Below, one piece after another: positions 26,459-34,423 of a DNA stretch of 64,000 nt (its first letter is position 1; every line of letters starts with the position of its first letter). The DNA is from Promethearchaeota archaeon (GTDB lineage Archaea > Asgardarchaeota > Lokiarchaeia > Sigyniarchaeales > SOKP01), in assembly GCA_016840085.1 (NCBI GenBank), contig JAEOTA010000064.1, positions 21,583-85,582 of the forward strand. Direction: 5' to 3'. Below the pieces are notes generated by a model. That model did no database searches. It had not been told where the DNA came from and worked only from the letters and a program-made list of their open reading frames with translations. Position numbers and translations under genes: made by a program.

Positions 26459-28045
26459 TTAATTATGGTCGATTTGTTCCCCATATCCTATTAATCGATA
26501 ACGTCTATTAATAATTCGAGAAATTGCATAAATGAAATTTTCTGGTGGACAAATAGGAGGTGTTAGTTTTATAATGACACTATTTTTTAATATTTTTGTA
26601 ACAGTTCCCCCTGTTTTTTCAGTTCCCACAACTAATAATAATTTCTCTCCATGTTTGAGAGGTTGAACTTTCATTTGAACTTCAGATCCAATAACTCTAT
26701 CTAAAAGATTTACATTTAGCTCAACTTCACTAAGAATATTAGGTAAAGTTCCTGTTCCTCCAACTAAATGGCCAATTAGATGATCTCCTTTTGTTAACGC
26801 GGGATCTAGTTTTGTTCCTAAGCCTATAAGACCGCCAGGTTTAGCATTTTCTAAAATGTTATTTCCTTGGCTAATACTTACGACTGTAGATTTTAATGGT
26901 ACATATTGATCTTTAACACGTATACCAGGGCTAATTTCGATTTGATCTCCAACTAAAATTTTTCCTTTTAAAACAGAACCTCCTATTACACCACCTTTTA
27001 AATCTTTAATTTCTTTACCTGGACGATTGATATCAAAGGATCTTGCTATTAAAAATTGAAATAATTCGTCCTCTTTAAACTTTGGAGAAGGAATAACCTC
27101 TTCAAAAGCTCTCACAACAAGATGCATATTCGCTCCAAAGACTGCAGATACGGGTATAACTGGAGCATTTTCAGCAACAGTTCCTTTTATAAATTCTTTA
27201 ATTTGTTGAAAATTCTCTAAGGCTTGTTCTCGAGAAACAGCATCAATTTTATTTTGTAATATGATAACATTTTTTATCCCAGCAATATTTAAAGCTGCTA
27301 AATGTTCCCGTGTTTGGGGTTGGGGGCATTGTTCATCAGCTGCAATTAAGAGGCACGCCCCGTTCATTAATGACGCACCACTTAACATAGTTGCCATTAA
27401 AATCTCATGACCAGGCGCATCAACAAAGGAGATATTTCTTCTAAACTCTAAATTTCCTTGACATTTCGGGCATGAAAATCGAAGTTTTCCTTTCTCTCTA
27501 TTTTTCTCTGCAAGATGGGCTGTTGTATATTCATCACATTCAGGACAATAAAGAATTGAGGCATTAGAATATCCTAACTTTATTGAAATACCTCTTTCTT
27601 GCTCTTCAGAGTGTCGATCAGTCCAATCTCCTGTTAACGCCTTTACTAGAGTAGTCTTCCCATGGTCTACATGCCCAACAAGTCCTATATTGCATTCTGC
27701 TTGTTTTTTTATTAATTCTTTTATTTTTGTTCCTTTTTCCTTAGAAATTAATTTTGGTTTAGGCTTTGGTTTAGATTTTGGTTTAGATTTTGATGGAATT
27801 TTTTCATCAGTTATTTCTTTAATTACTGTTGAAGATTTTGTTTTTGCATCTATTTCTTCAATTACTTTTTTAGCGTTTGTAATTATTTTTTCCGCAGTTG
27901 CTTTTCCCACGCCTTTTATTTGTAATTTTATTAAATCTTCAGGTTTTACAGTAGCTAGTTTTTCAATTGAACCAATTCCTGCCGCTTTCATTTTTTCTGC
28001 GATAGATTTACCAATTCCCGAAATATCTTCTAATTCATAGGACAT
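26459..28045 (-). CDS. eif2g: Translation initiation factor aIF2 gamma with N-terminal helix-hairpin-helix domain
   Basis: GTPase that carries initiator Met-tRNA to the small ribosomal subunit. 528 aa, about 115 longer than typical aIF2-gamma. Residues 1-62 are two HhH units (DISGIGKSIAEKMKAAGI and IKGVGKATAEKI), then a Lys/Pro linker (residues about 83-98). The factor proper starts near 115: G1 GHVDHGKT at 124-131, a zinc knuckle CPEC...CPKC, G3 DAPGHE and G4 NKID, followed by domains II and III. All GTPase motifs are intact. The HhH module usually binds DNA or RNA backbones and is foreign to this factor elsewhere, as far as I know. Confidence 0.93.
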   Translation of the reverse strand: MSYELEDISGIGKSIAEKMKAAGIGSIEKLATVKPEDLIKLQIKGVGKATAEKIITNAKKVIEEIDAKTKSSTVIKEITDEKIPSKSKPKSKPKPKPKLISKEKGTKIKELIKKQAECNIGLVGHVDHGKTTLVKALTGDWTDRHSEEQERGISIKLGYSNASILYCPECDEYTTAHLAEKNREKGKLRFSCPKCQGNLEFRRNISFVDAPGHEILMATMLSGASLMNGACLLIAADEQCPQPQTREHLAALNIAGIKNVIILQNKIDAVSREQALENFQQIKEFIKGTVAENAPVIPVSAVFGANMHLVVRAFEEVIPSPKFKEDELFQFLIARSFDINRPGKEIKDLKGGVIGGSVLKGKILVGDQIEISPGIRVKDQYVPLKSTVVSISQGNNILENAKPGGLIGLGTKLDPALTKGDHLIGHLVGGTGTLPNILSEVELNVNLLDRVIGSEVQMKVQPLKHGEKLLLVVGTEKTGGTVTKILKNSVIIKLTPPICPPENFIYAISRIINRRYRLIGYGEQIDHN

Positions 28046-28169
28046 GTTAGTATAAAATTTAGGTATTATAACTGCTGTATAAATATTTTCCTATGAATCA
28101 TTAAGAAAAGATTTTTTATTAAATTAATCAATAAAATTAAGAGTTTTAAAAAGAAATAGAGATAAAGTT

Positions 28170-28388
28170 TTATTTAGTTTTTATTGTTTTAATCCCACCA
28201 GACTTTTTCTCCAGCTCTTTAAATGAGACTCTCAAAAGACTATCAACATAAAAAGTAGATGTTTTTTTACAATGTTTACACATAATATAGACTGGTGCGG
28301 GATATTGGGTAGGATCTATATCTTCCATATCAATTTTGAATGTAATTTTGCTTTCGCAATGTGGGCAAAAATTAAATCGAAGAGGCAT
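28170..28388 (-). CDS. Small zinc-ribbon protein
   Basis: 72 aa. CPHC at residues 8-11 and CKHC at 36-39 form a four-Cys zinc site separated by a short acidic beta hairpin; the tail is Lys-rich. Function unknown. It lies upstream of aIF2-gamma on the same strand, separated by 124 bases. Confidence 0.72.
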   Translation of the reverse strand: MPLRFNFCPHCESKITFKIDMEDIDPTQYPAPVYIMCKHCKKTSTFYVDSLLRVSFKELEKKSGGIKTIKTK

Positions 28389-28486
28389 TTTCAGTTAATT
28401 TAATTTTATAATAAATAGATTCTTATTTCTATTATATTTTTTTTAATATAAAATAAATAGTTATAATTGCTTATTACTGATTCTAA

Positions 28487-30610
28487 ATGGTTAAGTTATC
28501 ATTAAAAATAGTTGTTTATTCTTATCTTGGATTATTGATTCTTTTTCCATTTTTGAACCTTTTTTTAGATTATTATTCGGATAATTCAAATGATTTAGAT
28601 TTTTCAAGAATCGAAATTGATCTTAGTAATGATACTGAAATTGATTTATCCTTATTACCAAAAATTGATTATGAAACATTAAATGGTATATGGTACAATC
28701 CAAAGATTGAAATGCTAATTATATCACCTAACAGATCTGATTTTATTAATGTATTAAAACCATTGGTGGATTGGAAAAACGAGAAAGGTGTAAAGACAAT
28801 TATCTTAAGCAATTATTCATTATATTATGGTGTAGATGATGCTGCTAGGATTAGAAATATGATAAAATCTTACTATGAAAAAGAAGATATTAAATGGGTT
28901 CTTTTAGCTGGTGATGCGCAAGATGACTTGATCCCAATTAGAATGGTTTATAACCCTGATGTGTTAAGATGGGGTGAGGGCGCAAGGGAATCAATTCCAG
29001 GAGATTATTATAAACCTACTGATTTTTATTATGCGGATCTTACAGGTAGTTGGGATAGTGATGGTGATGGAAATTGGGGAGAAGCTCCTCAAGACAATAC
29101 TTATGGTTTAGATGAGATCTCATGGATTCCTGAAGTCTATGTTGGTCGATTTCCAGCTGATACAGCTAATGAACTTGAAATTATGGTAAATAAAACATTA
29201 AAGTATGAGGTTGATCCCAATATTGGTAATTGGATGAATAGAATGCTTTTGGCTGGTGGAATATCTAGTTATGTTCCCCAAGAATATGAAAGTCACTTGA
29301 CAGATTATATCATACAAAATTATGCAAAATTTGAATTAAGTTGCACTCATTTAATAGAAGAAGGTAATCTTACCCGTTCAAACCTTAAAAATTATTTTGA
29401 CGATGGATATTCAACAGTAATCATGGCAGGTCATGGAAGTCCAACAGCCTTCTATCGAAATCCTAGTAGTATTGGTTATACATCTTCGGATGCTAACTCA
29501 AGTTCGAATTTTCACATGCCCTCTTTAGTTTATCTCGATGCCTGTTCAACATCAAGCTACGATTATAATGATAATAGCTTAGGAGAAGTATTAATAAGAA
29601 GAATTAATGGGAGTGCTATTGGTGCAATTGGAGCTCTAAGATTTAGTTATTATTTCGAAAATGATGAGAATCTTGAAAAATTAAATCGTGGGAATGCAAA
29701 ATTATTTTGGGAAGAATTTTTTCTTAAAAAGAAGTATCAGCAAGGAAGAGCGTTATATGATTCAAAAGTTTCTTATATAAATAGTGATTATTATAAGAGA
29801 GGGGAAGGCTCAACAGATTATGATTTTGAACGGAAAAATATTTTAACTTATTGTCTTTTAGGAGATCCTGAAGTCGATATTTACACTAATAGACCAAAAA
29901 ATGCATTAGATCCTTCTTTTGGAGATATTTATGAAGGTCAACTAGTTTCTGCAATAATAAAAGACGTAAGTGGTAAAATTGTGCCTTATGCCAGAGTTCA
30001 TTTTAAGACTATAGATGACAAATATTATACCGCATATGCAGATGGTAATGGAGTAGTAAAATTTCGGGTTCCTTGCCAAACTAGTCAAATATATAATGTA
30101 ACAATCACGGGACATAATTTAATATCTTCTTATTTTAATTTTACCACTTATACCGATAATTCTATGCCCGAATTATTAAAAGTAGAACTTTTTCCTGAAA
30201 ATCCTGGAACATCGGATACACTTCATTTTAATATTACTACGTTTGACGATCATTCAGGGATAGAAAGTGTCTATCTGTTTATTTCTAAAGATAATTTCAA
30301 ACATTATACAAATTATAGGATGATAAATGGAATCTTAGATGATGATAGTATTTTTATGCTCGAGACTGATAAGTTGAAACCTGGAAAATATTCCTACCTT
30401 ATTATTTCAAGAGATTATGCTAATAACACAAATGTTTTTTATGAAAAAAGTTTTAAATTTACAATACCTAAACCGCTAATCGATTATGTGCTTCCTATTT
30501 CTTTAATGTTAATTATAGGAGCTGCAGGAATTTCAATTTTTATCTTTTATAAAGGGTTGCAAACTTATTTAAAAATAATAAGAAATTACGAAAGAAATTT
30601 ATCATCTTAG
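28487..30610 (+). CDS. Membrane-anchored peptidase family C25 (gingipain-like) protease
   Basis: 707 aa. An N-terminal hydrophobic segment (residues about 7-27) is followed by a C25-type caspase-fold domain. It contains LLAGDAQDDLIPIR, YVGRFPADTANE, the catalytic His316 in MAGHGSPTAF and Cys353 in LDACSTSSYDY, matching the gingipain His-Cys dyad. Near residues 470-650 are two beta-sandwich (Ig-like) stretches with sequons, then a C-terminal membrane helix and a basic tail. It should act outside the cell, held to the membrane. It ends in TAG, one of the few such stops here. Substrates unknown. Confidence 0.85.
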   Translation: MVKLSLKIVVYSYLGLLILFPFLNLFLDYYSDNSNDLDFSRIEIDLSNDTEIDLSLLPKIDYETLNGIWYNPKIEMLIISPNRSDFINVLKPLVDWKNEKGVKTIILSNYSLYYGVDDAARIRNMIKSYYEKEDIKWVLLAGDAQDDLIPIRMVYNPDVLRWGEGARESIPGDYYKPTDFYYADLTGSWDSDGDGNWGEAPQDNTYGLDEISWIPEVYVGRFPADTANELEIMVNKTLKYEVDPNIGNWMNRMLLAGGISSYVPQEYESHLTDYIIQNYAKFELSCTHLIEEGNLTRSNLKNYFDDGYSTVIMAGHGSPTAFYRNPSSIGYTSSDANSSSNFHMPSLVYLDACSTSSYDYNDNSLGEVLIRRINGSAIGAIGALRFSYYFENDENLEKLNRGNAKLFWEEFFLKKKYQQGRALYDSKVSYINSDYYKRGEGSTDYDFERKNILTYCLLGDPEVDIYTNRPKNALDPSFGDIYEGQLVSAIIKDVSGKIVPYARVHFKTIDDKYYTAYADGNGVVKFRVPCQTSQIYNVTITGHNLISSYFNFTTYTDNSMPELLKVELFPENPGTSDTLHFNITTFDDHSGIESVYLFISKDNFKHYTNYRMINGILDDDSIFMLETDKLKPGKYSYLIISRDYANNTNVFYEKSFKFTIPKPLIDYVLPISLMLIIGAAGISIFIFYKGLQTYLKIIRNYERNLSS

Positions 30611-30611
30611 T

Positions 30612-31169
30612 TTAATGTTCTTCATTTTGGATTTTCTCCTTTTTCATTTTTATTAGATATAAAATTGAACTTACAGTCCCAAAAATACCTTGGATAATTA
30701 AGGCTAAGGATATCAATAAAACAGCAAGAAGATCCTTGAAAATAAATAAAAATATAATAATAAAGATACCTGCTACAGTAAATCTCAAAATAGAGGAAAG
30801 TTCACTGAATACAATTTTCCAGGTTTTAGATTTTTTTACTCGTGCTTCTAAGTCTCGATGATATTGATCTTCTCCAATTTCTTTTATATACCAACTCCCT
30901 TCTATGTTATTTGCAAAAATTAAAATACTCCACCATAAAATAAAGAAACTAAAATAAAAGTCTAATGAACCTAATACTATAATAGGTATTTGCATTAAGA
31001 TCATTCCTTTCCAGCCAACACGTTTAGCTATTTTATTTGTTTCTAATTTCAATTCTTTAGAAACATATCGTGTGCTAAGTATATCAAGCGATCTCCCAAT
31101 GAATGTTAAAAATGCGTTTATCAAATATTGATACCATTGTACATTACGTATAATTAATTGAAAAATCAT
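30612..31169 (-). CDS. Integral membrane protein of unknown function
   Basis: 185 aa with about four membrane helices. The segment GRSLDILSTRYVSKELKLETN before the second helix pair is a polar loop of a type seen in small uncharacterised archaeal membrane proteins (an LD-x-x-ST...ETN pattern). No transport motif was recognised. Its stop is 1 base from that of the convergent protease gene. Confidence 0.65.
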   Translation of the reverse strand: MIFQLIIRNVQWYQYLINAFLTFIGRSLDILSTRYVSKELKLETNKIAKRVGWKGMILMQIPIIVLGSLDFYFSFFILWWSILIFANNIEGSWYIKEIGEDQYHRDLEARVKKSKTWKIVFSELSSILRFTVAGIFIIIFLFIFKDLLAVLLISLALIIQGIFGTVSSILYLIKMKKEKIQNEEH

Positions 31170-31320
31170 ATTCTTCAGCTCATCTTACGGTATTCCTTTT
31201 AAATTTAATCTTTTTAATGAAAAACTTTTTTTATTAGGCTTTATTATTTCTAACTACACTTTACCAAATAAGTAAAGATTTACATTGTAAATAATTATAC
31301 TTATTAAATGGTATTAAATC

Positions 31321-31336
31321 GTGGTTTTATAACCAC
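31321..31336 (+). promoter_or_regulatory. Small hairpin upstream of the 5S processing stem
   Basis: GTGGTT-TTAT-AACCAC forms a 6-bp hairpin. Its 3' arm (31331-31336) is also the start of the long stem that closes around the 5S, so the two structures exclude each other. It may reflect the transcript's 5' end or a folding switch. TATA-like sequence lies at about 31289-31309. Confidence 0.45.
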
Positions 31337-31509
31337 ATAAATATATAGCATCTTGCTAAGCGCCGGACGTTAAACTTATAAGCGTTGCAGGATAGTACTG
31401 CAGTTGCGATCTGTGGGAAACCTCAAACTGTGAGTTCGCTCACGGTCATGGCTTTAAAGGATAATACCCGGTCCCATCCGAACCCGGAAACGCTTATTTA
31501 TGTGGTTAT
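31329..31509 (+). other. Processing stem with bulge-helix-bulge-like motif around the permuted 5S rRNA
   Basis: 31329-31341 pairs perfectly with 31497-31509 (13 bp). After a 15-nt bulge on the 5' side, TAAGCG 31357-31362 pairs with CGCTTA 31491-31496. Next come a 3-nt bulge AAA (31488-31490), a 4-bp helix CCGG/CCGG (31363-31366 with 31484-31487) and a bulge ACG (31367-31369), then weak pairing of TT with AA. This is the arrangement cut by archaeal tRNA-splicing endonuclease. Cutting after the second base of each bulge leaves G31369 and A31489 as the ends of the enclosed RNA. The inner helix is short, so this is a relaxed rather than perfect motif. Confidence 0.8.
31369..31489 (+). rRNA. rrf: 5S rRNA, circularly permuted gene (3' half, UUCG loop, 5' half)
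   Basis: The first part carries 3'-half 5S motifs in order: GTTAAAC, AGCG, AGTACTG, GCGATC, TGGGAAACC. The second part carries 5'-half motifs: GGTCATGGC and CCCGGTCCCATCCGAACCCGGAA. Between them, ACTGTGAG (31427-31434), TTCG and CTCACGGT (31439-31446) form helix I with a UUCG cap joining the normal 3' and 5' ends. Helix III is CCGG 31468-31471 with 31484-31487 around loop C. Helix IV is CTGCAG with CTGTGG. Helix II pairs GCTTTAA with 31376-31383, including the usual bulged A. Joining A31489 to G31369 recreates the conserved CCGGAAGTTAA. Length 121 nt, normal for 5S. No second 5S is in the window. Confidence 0.9.
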
Positions 31510-31606
31510 TAATGACATTAAACCTTTTATTTCTCTAAAAATAAGTTTTTATACGATTAATTATAAGTTTAATTAATATTTCATAATAAATTACCTAAAA
31601 ACACGT

Positions 31607-32149
31607 ATGCCAAAAAAGTATATCGTTCTTTTTAAAACTATTGGTAGAAAGTGGTTTCTATTTCTTATTATTATAATAATTATCGTGGCAATAATTAACC
31701 CCGTAGCAGCAATTTGGATGACCGGCATCACTTTAGTATTATTCCTTTTATCGTATGTTCCAAGAATATTTTTTAAAAATAGATTGCATAAATTCATGAA
31801 TAAATTTTTTAAAATAGAAGATGAATTAATAGCCAGAAAACTAAAGAAATCTTTGAAAATAATTCAGGAAGATATGTTTGATTTATCCCAAAAACAAGAT
31901 AAAAAGAAATGGTTGATTGTTTTTCTAAATAAACAATATATTTTTTATCATCAAGAAACTATTCAGGCATTTAAGGATCTTTACAAAAAAGGTTATAGTG
32001 AGAAAGAAATCCTTGATAATTTAACTAATTACAAAATTGGTATTAGAGCTGAGGTTAAAGCAATAAAAGATACTTTAATTAAACTTAAAAGAATAAGTGA
32101 AAGGGAAATTTCTGTAAAAGAACATTACGAAAAGCAAAGATTTAATTAA
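31607..32149 (+). CDS. Membrane protein with cytoplasmic helical domain, unknown function
   Basis: 180 aa. Two adjacent N-terminal hydrophobic helices (residues about 16-55) are followed by a basic amphipathic region and a soluble helical domain rich in Lys and Glu. No recognised family. ATG start with no clear SD. It stands alone between the 5S gene and a convergent cupin. Confidence 0.65.
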   Translation: MPKKYIVLFKTIGRKWFLFLIIIIIIVAIINPVAAIWMTGITLVLFLLSYVPRIFFKNRLHKFMNKFFKIEDELIARKLKKSLKIIQEDMFDLSQKQDKKKWLIVFLNKQYIFYHQETIQAFKDLYKKGYSEKEILDNLTNYKIGIRAEVKAIKDTLIKLKRISEREISVKEHYEKQRFN

Positions 32150-32190
32150 TCTCTTCAGAAAGAAATTAATAAAAAAAAAAAAATTAATAT

Positions 32191-32484
32191 TTAATCTATA
32201 GTTCCGAATTTTAAATCGAAGCTAAAATATTTTCGAACTGGTTTTTTAACATTCCAAACACACTTTAAACCTTTTTCGAATTGAACAAGATCCCCTTTCT
32301 TGAATTCTATTTTCTCTTTTGTTTCTGGATCTGTGACTTCTACTTCTCCCTCAAGTATATAACAAGTTTCAGTATCTCCATAAGACCAATCAAATTCACT
32401 TACTTCTTTGCTCCAAGTCCCCCAAGATTTAACATTTAATTGCTCTAATTGCTCTTCAGACGGTATTTTCTTTTTCATTTTCAT
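32191..32484 (-). CDS. Cupin domain protein (Cupin_3/DUF861-like)
   Basis: 97 aa single cupin barrel. WGTWSKEVSEFDWSYGDTETCYILEGEVEV is followed by a KKGDLVQFEKGLKCVWNV block, the pattern of the DUF861 branch (relatives of ureidoglycine aminohydrolase), here lacking the usual metal-binding His residues. Function unknown. No partner gene is nearby. Confidence 0.82.
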   Translation of the reverse strand: MKMKKKIPSEEQLEQLNVKSWGTWSKEVSEFDWSYGDTETCYILEGEVEVTDPETKEKIEFKKGDLVQFEKGLKCVWNVKKPVRKYFSFDLKFGTID

Positions 32485-32803
32485 TTTAATGCACCTAATT
32501 TAAAAATTAAATTTTACTTAATTAAATATTTTTTAAACAATGAATTGAGAGAAATTATTGTTCCTAGATTAATAAAATTTATTTTGAAAACCTTAATTAA
32601 TGAATTATATTTTCAAAAAAGAATAAAAAACAAAAATAAAAAATTATTATACAAATAAATTACATTTTAAAATTCCGATTAAGTAAACAATATTAAATCA
32701 AAAAAAGATTATAATTATAACAAAAAATTATTAATCTATTCTAAAAGCGTCTATATCTAATAATTAAAACAATTCGCCTAAAAATCAAAATGAGATTATA
32801 TTA
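32485..32803 (+). other. Intergenic, no gene recognised
   Basis: 319 bases between the divergent cupin and GTPase genes, extremely AT-rich, including long A runs. A 69-codon frame overlapping the cupin gene has a composition expected of noncoding A/T sequence and I do not count it. The region must hold both promoters. Confidence 0.5.
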
Positions 32804-33325
32804 ATGCCCAAAAAGTTTATCCTAAAGATTCTTACTGCCGGGGAGGGAGGTGTAGGAAAAACCACACTCCTTCATAGGTACGTGGAAGGTAAATTCTCAG
32901 CGGAGACGAAAATGACAATAGGTGTTGAGTTTTTCCTGAAAGAGGTTGAGATTGATCAAAAACATTGCACTCTGCAGCTTTGGGACTTCGGGGGACAAGA
33001 AAGGTTTCGATTTTTGCTTGAAAGTTATGTATTAGGGGCAAAAGGAGCGCTGTTAATGTTCGATCTCACAAGAGTATCAAGCCTTGAAAATTTGCATCAA
33101 TGGATAAAGATTGTTCGAAAGGGAAATCCGAATCTTCCTGTTCTTTTTTTAGGGACCAAATTAGATTTAGAAGATGAGATACAAGTTGATGATGATTATG
33201 CAAGATCATTTCTAAATGAATTTAACTTAATTGATTTTCTTAAGATTTCTTCAAAAACGGGCGAGAATGTTCATGAAGCTTTTAGTATATTAACACAAAA
33301 AATATTAGAGCGACAAACTTATTGA
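32804..33325 (+). CDS. Ras/Rab-like small GTPase
   Basis: 173 aa. G1 GEGGVGKTT, a switch I Thr in KMTIGVEF, G3 DFGGQE, G4 TKLD (T in place of the usual N) and G5 SSKTGEN. All nucleotide-binding elements are present. Rab/Ras-like switch but no C-terminal Cys for prenylation, as is usual for Asgard GTPases, so membrane attachment would need partners. Its stop overlaps the start of the PIN gene (TTGA), implying coupled translation. A close paralogue begins at 33893. Confidence 0.93.
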   Translation: MPKKFILKILTAGEGGVGKTTLLHRYVEGKFSAETKMTIGVEFFLKEVEIDQKHCTLQLWDFGGQERFRFLLESYVLGAKGALLMFDLTRVSSLENLHQWIKIVRKGNPNLPVLFLGTKLDLEDEIQVDDDYARSFLNEFNLIDFLKISSKTGENVHEAFSILTQKILERQTY

Positions 33326-33765
33326 ACTCCAAACTTGCATTAGTAGTTGTTGATTCTAATTTTGTACTTCTTCCTTTTCAGTTTAAAGTGGATTATTTAA
33401 ATGAAATAAGGCACATGGTTGAAGGCAAACTTAAGTTTATAATATATCAACAGGTTTTGAATGAGCTTGAATCTAAGAAAAAAAGAGAATCGCAAGCAAC
33501 GAAATTTATTAGACTTCTTGAGTCAGGCTTATCTTACCTAGACAAACATAAAGCGGATTATGATATTGATTTTATAAATGATATTAAGAACATTGAAGAA
33601 ACAACAGATGATTTTTTATTGAGAAAAATTATTTGTTTGAAAAAGGAAGGAAATAATGTATTTTTTGCAACTAACGATTCTAATTTACGTAAAAAAGCAA
33701 AAAAACAACACATAAATACAATTTTCCTTAGGCAAAAAAAATATTTATCTATAGAAAGAATTTAA
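33322..33765 (+). CDS. PIN-domain nuclease (Fcf1/VapC9-like)
   Basis: 147 aa. VVDSNFVL supplies the first acidic residue, NELES the Glu, TTDDFLL the third and TNDSNLRKKA the fourth, which is the PIN pattern of metal-dependent RNases (COG1412, related to Fcf1/Utp24). The TTG start overlaps the GTPase stop by 4 bases. It could process rRNA precursors or be toxin-like; no antitoxin is adjacent, which favours RNA processing. Its coupling to a small GTPase gene is unexpected. Confidence 0.82.
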   Translation: MNSKLALVVVDSNFVLLPFQFKVDYLNEIRHMVEGKLKFIIYQQVLNELESKKKRESQATKFIRLLESGLSYLDKHKADYDIDFINDIKNIEETTDDFLLRKIICLKKEGNNVFFATNDSNLRKKAKKQHINTIFLRQKKYLSIERI

Positions 33766-33892
33766 TTTAAATAATTTGCTATATCCAAACAAAAATTTTA
33801 AAATTTTATAAAAAGATGTAGATAATTAATAAGTATTGAATTCAACATTATAAAAAATTAAATCTTATTGTCTATTTTAATGCAATAACAGA

Positions 33893-34408
33893 ATGTCTAA
33901 GCCAAAAATTTTAAAAATAATTACAGCAGGAGAGGGTGGAGTGGGTAAAACAACACTCCTTTATCGATATGTGGAGGGAAGATTTTTAGCAGATACACGC
34001 ATGACCCTAGGCGTAGAGTTTTTCATCAAAGAAGTTGATGTTGGAGGGAAAAAGATAAATTTACAGGTGTGGGACTTTGGAGGTCAGGAACATTTTAGAC
34101 CATTATTAAAAAATTATGCATTGGGAGCAAAAGGTGCACTATTACTTTTTGATCTTACCAGACCATCAAGCTTAGAGAAAATTAACCAATGGGTTAATAT
34201 TTGCAGAGAAGATAACCCAGATATACCTATTATTTTTTTGGGAACGAAATTGGATTTGATTGATTTAATATCTGTTGATGATGGTTATGCTCTGAGATTT
34301 AAAGTAGAATATAATTTTTTTGAATATTTAAAAATCTCCTCGAAAACTGGTGAAAATGTGAATTTAGCATTTGAGTTGTTAGCAGAAGAAATTGTAAGGA
34401 AGTTATAA
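33893..34408 (+). CDS. Ras/Rab-like small GTPase, paralogue of the one at 32804
   Basis: 171 aa. G1 GEGGVGKTT, switch I MTLGVEF, G3 DFGGQE, G4 TKLD and G5 SSKTGEN, the same set as the neighbour, pointing to local duplication. No prenylation motif. ATG preceded by AT-rich sequence without SD, probably leaderless. The role is inferred only as a regulatory switch. Confidence 0.93.
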   Translation: MSKPKILKIITAGEGGVGKTTLLYRYVEGRFLADTRMTLGVEFFIKEVDVGGKKINLQVWDFGGQEHFRPLLKNYALGAKGALLLFDLTRPSSLEKINQWVNICREDNPDIPIIFLGTKLDLIDLISVDDGYALRFKVEYNFFEYLKISSKTGENVNLAFELLAEEIVRKL

Positions 34409-34423
34409 AATTTTAGTATGATA

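Noticed and set aside
31385..31576. 63-codon plus-strand reading frame
   Set aside because: It lies across the 5S rRNA; the conserved RNA motifs and stems explain the sequence, and the peptide resembles nothing.
32449..32658. 69-codon frame before the first small GTPase
   Set aside because: Overlaps the cupin gene start and has the composition of noncoding A/T sequence.
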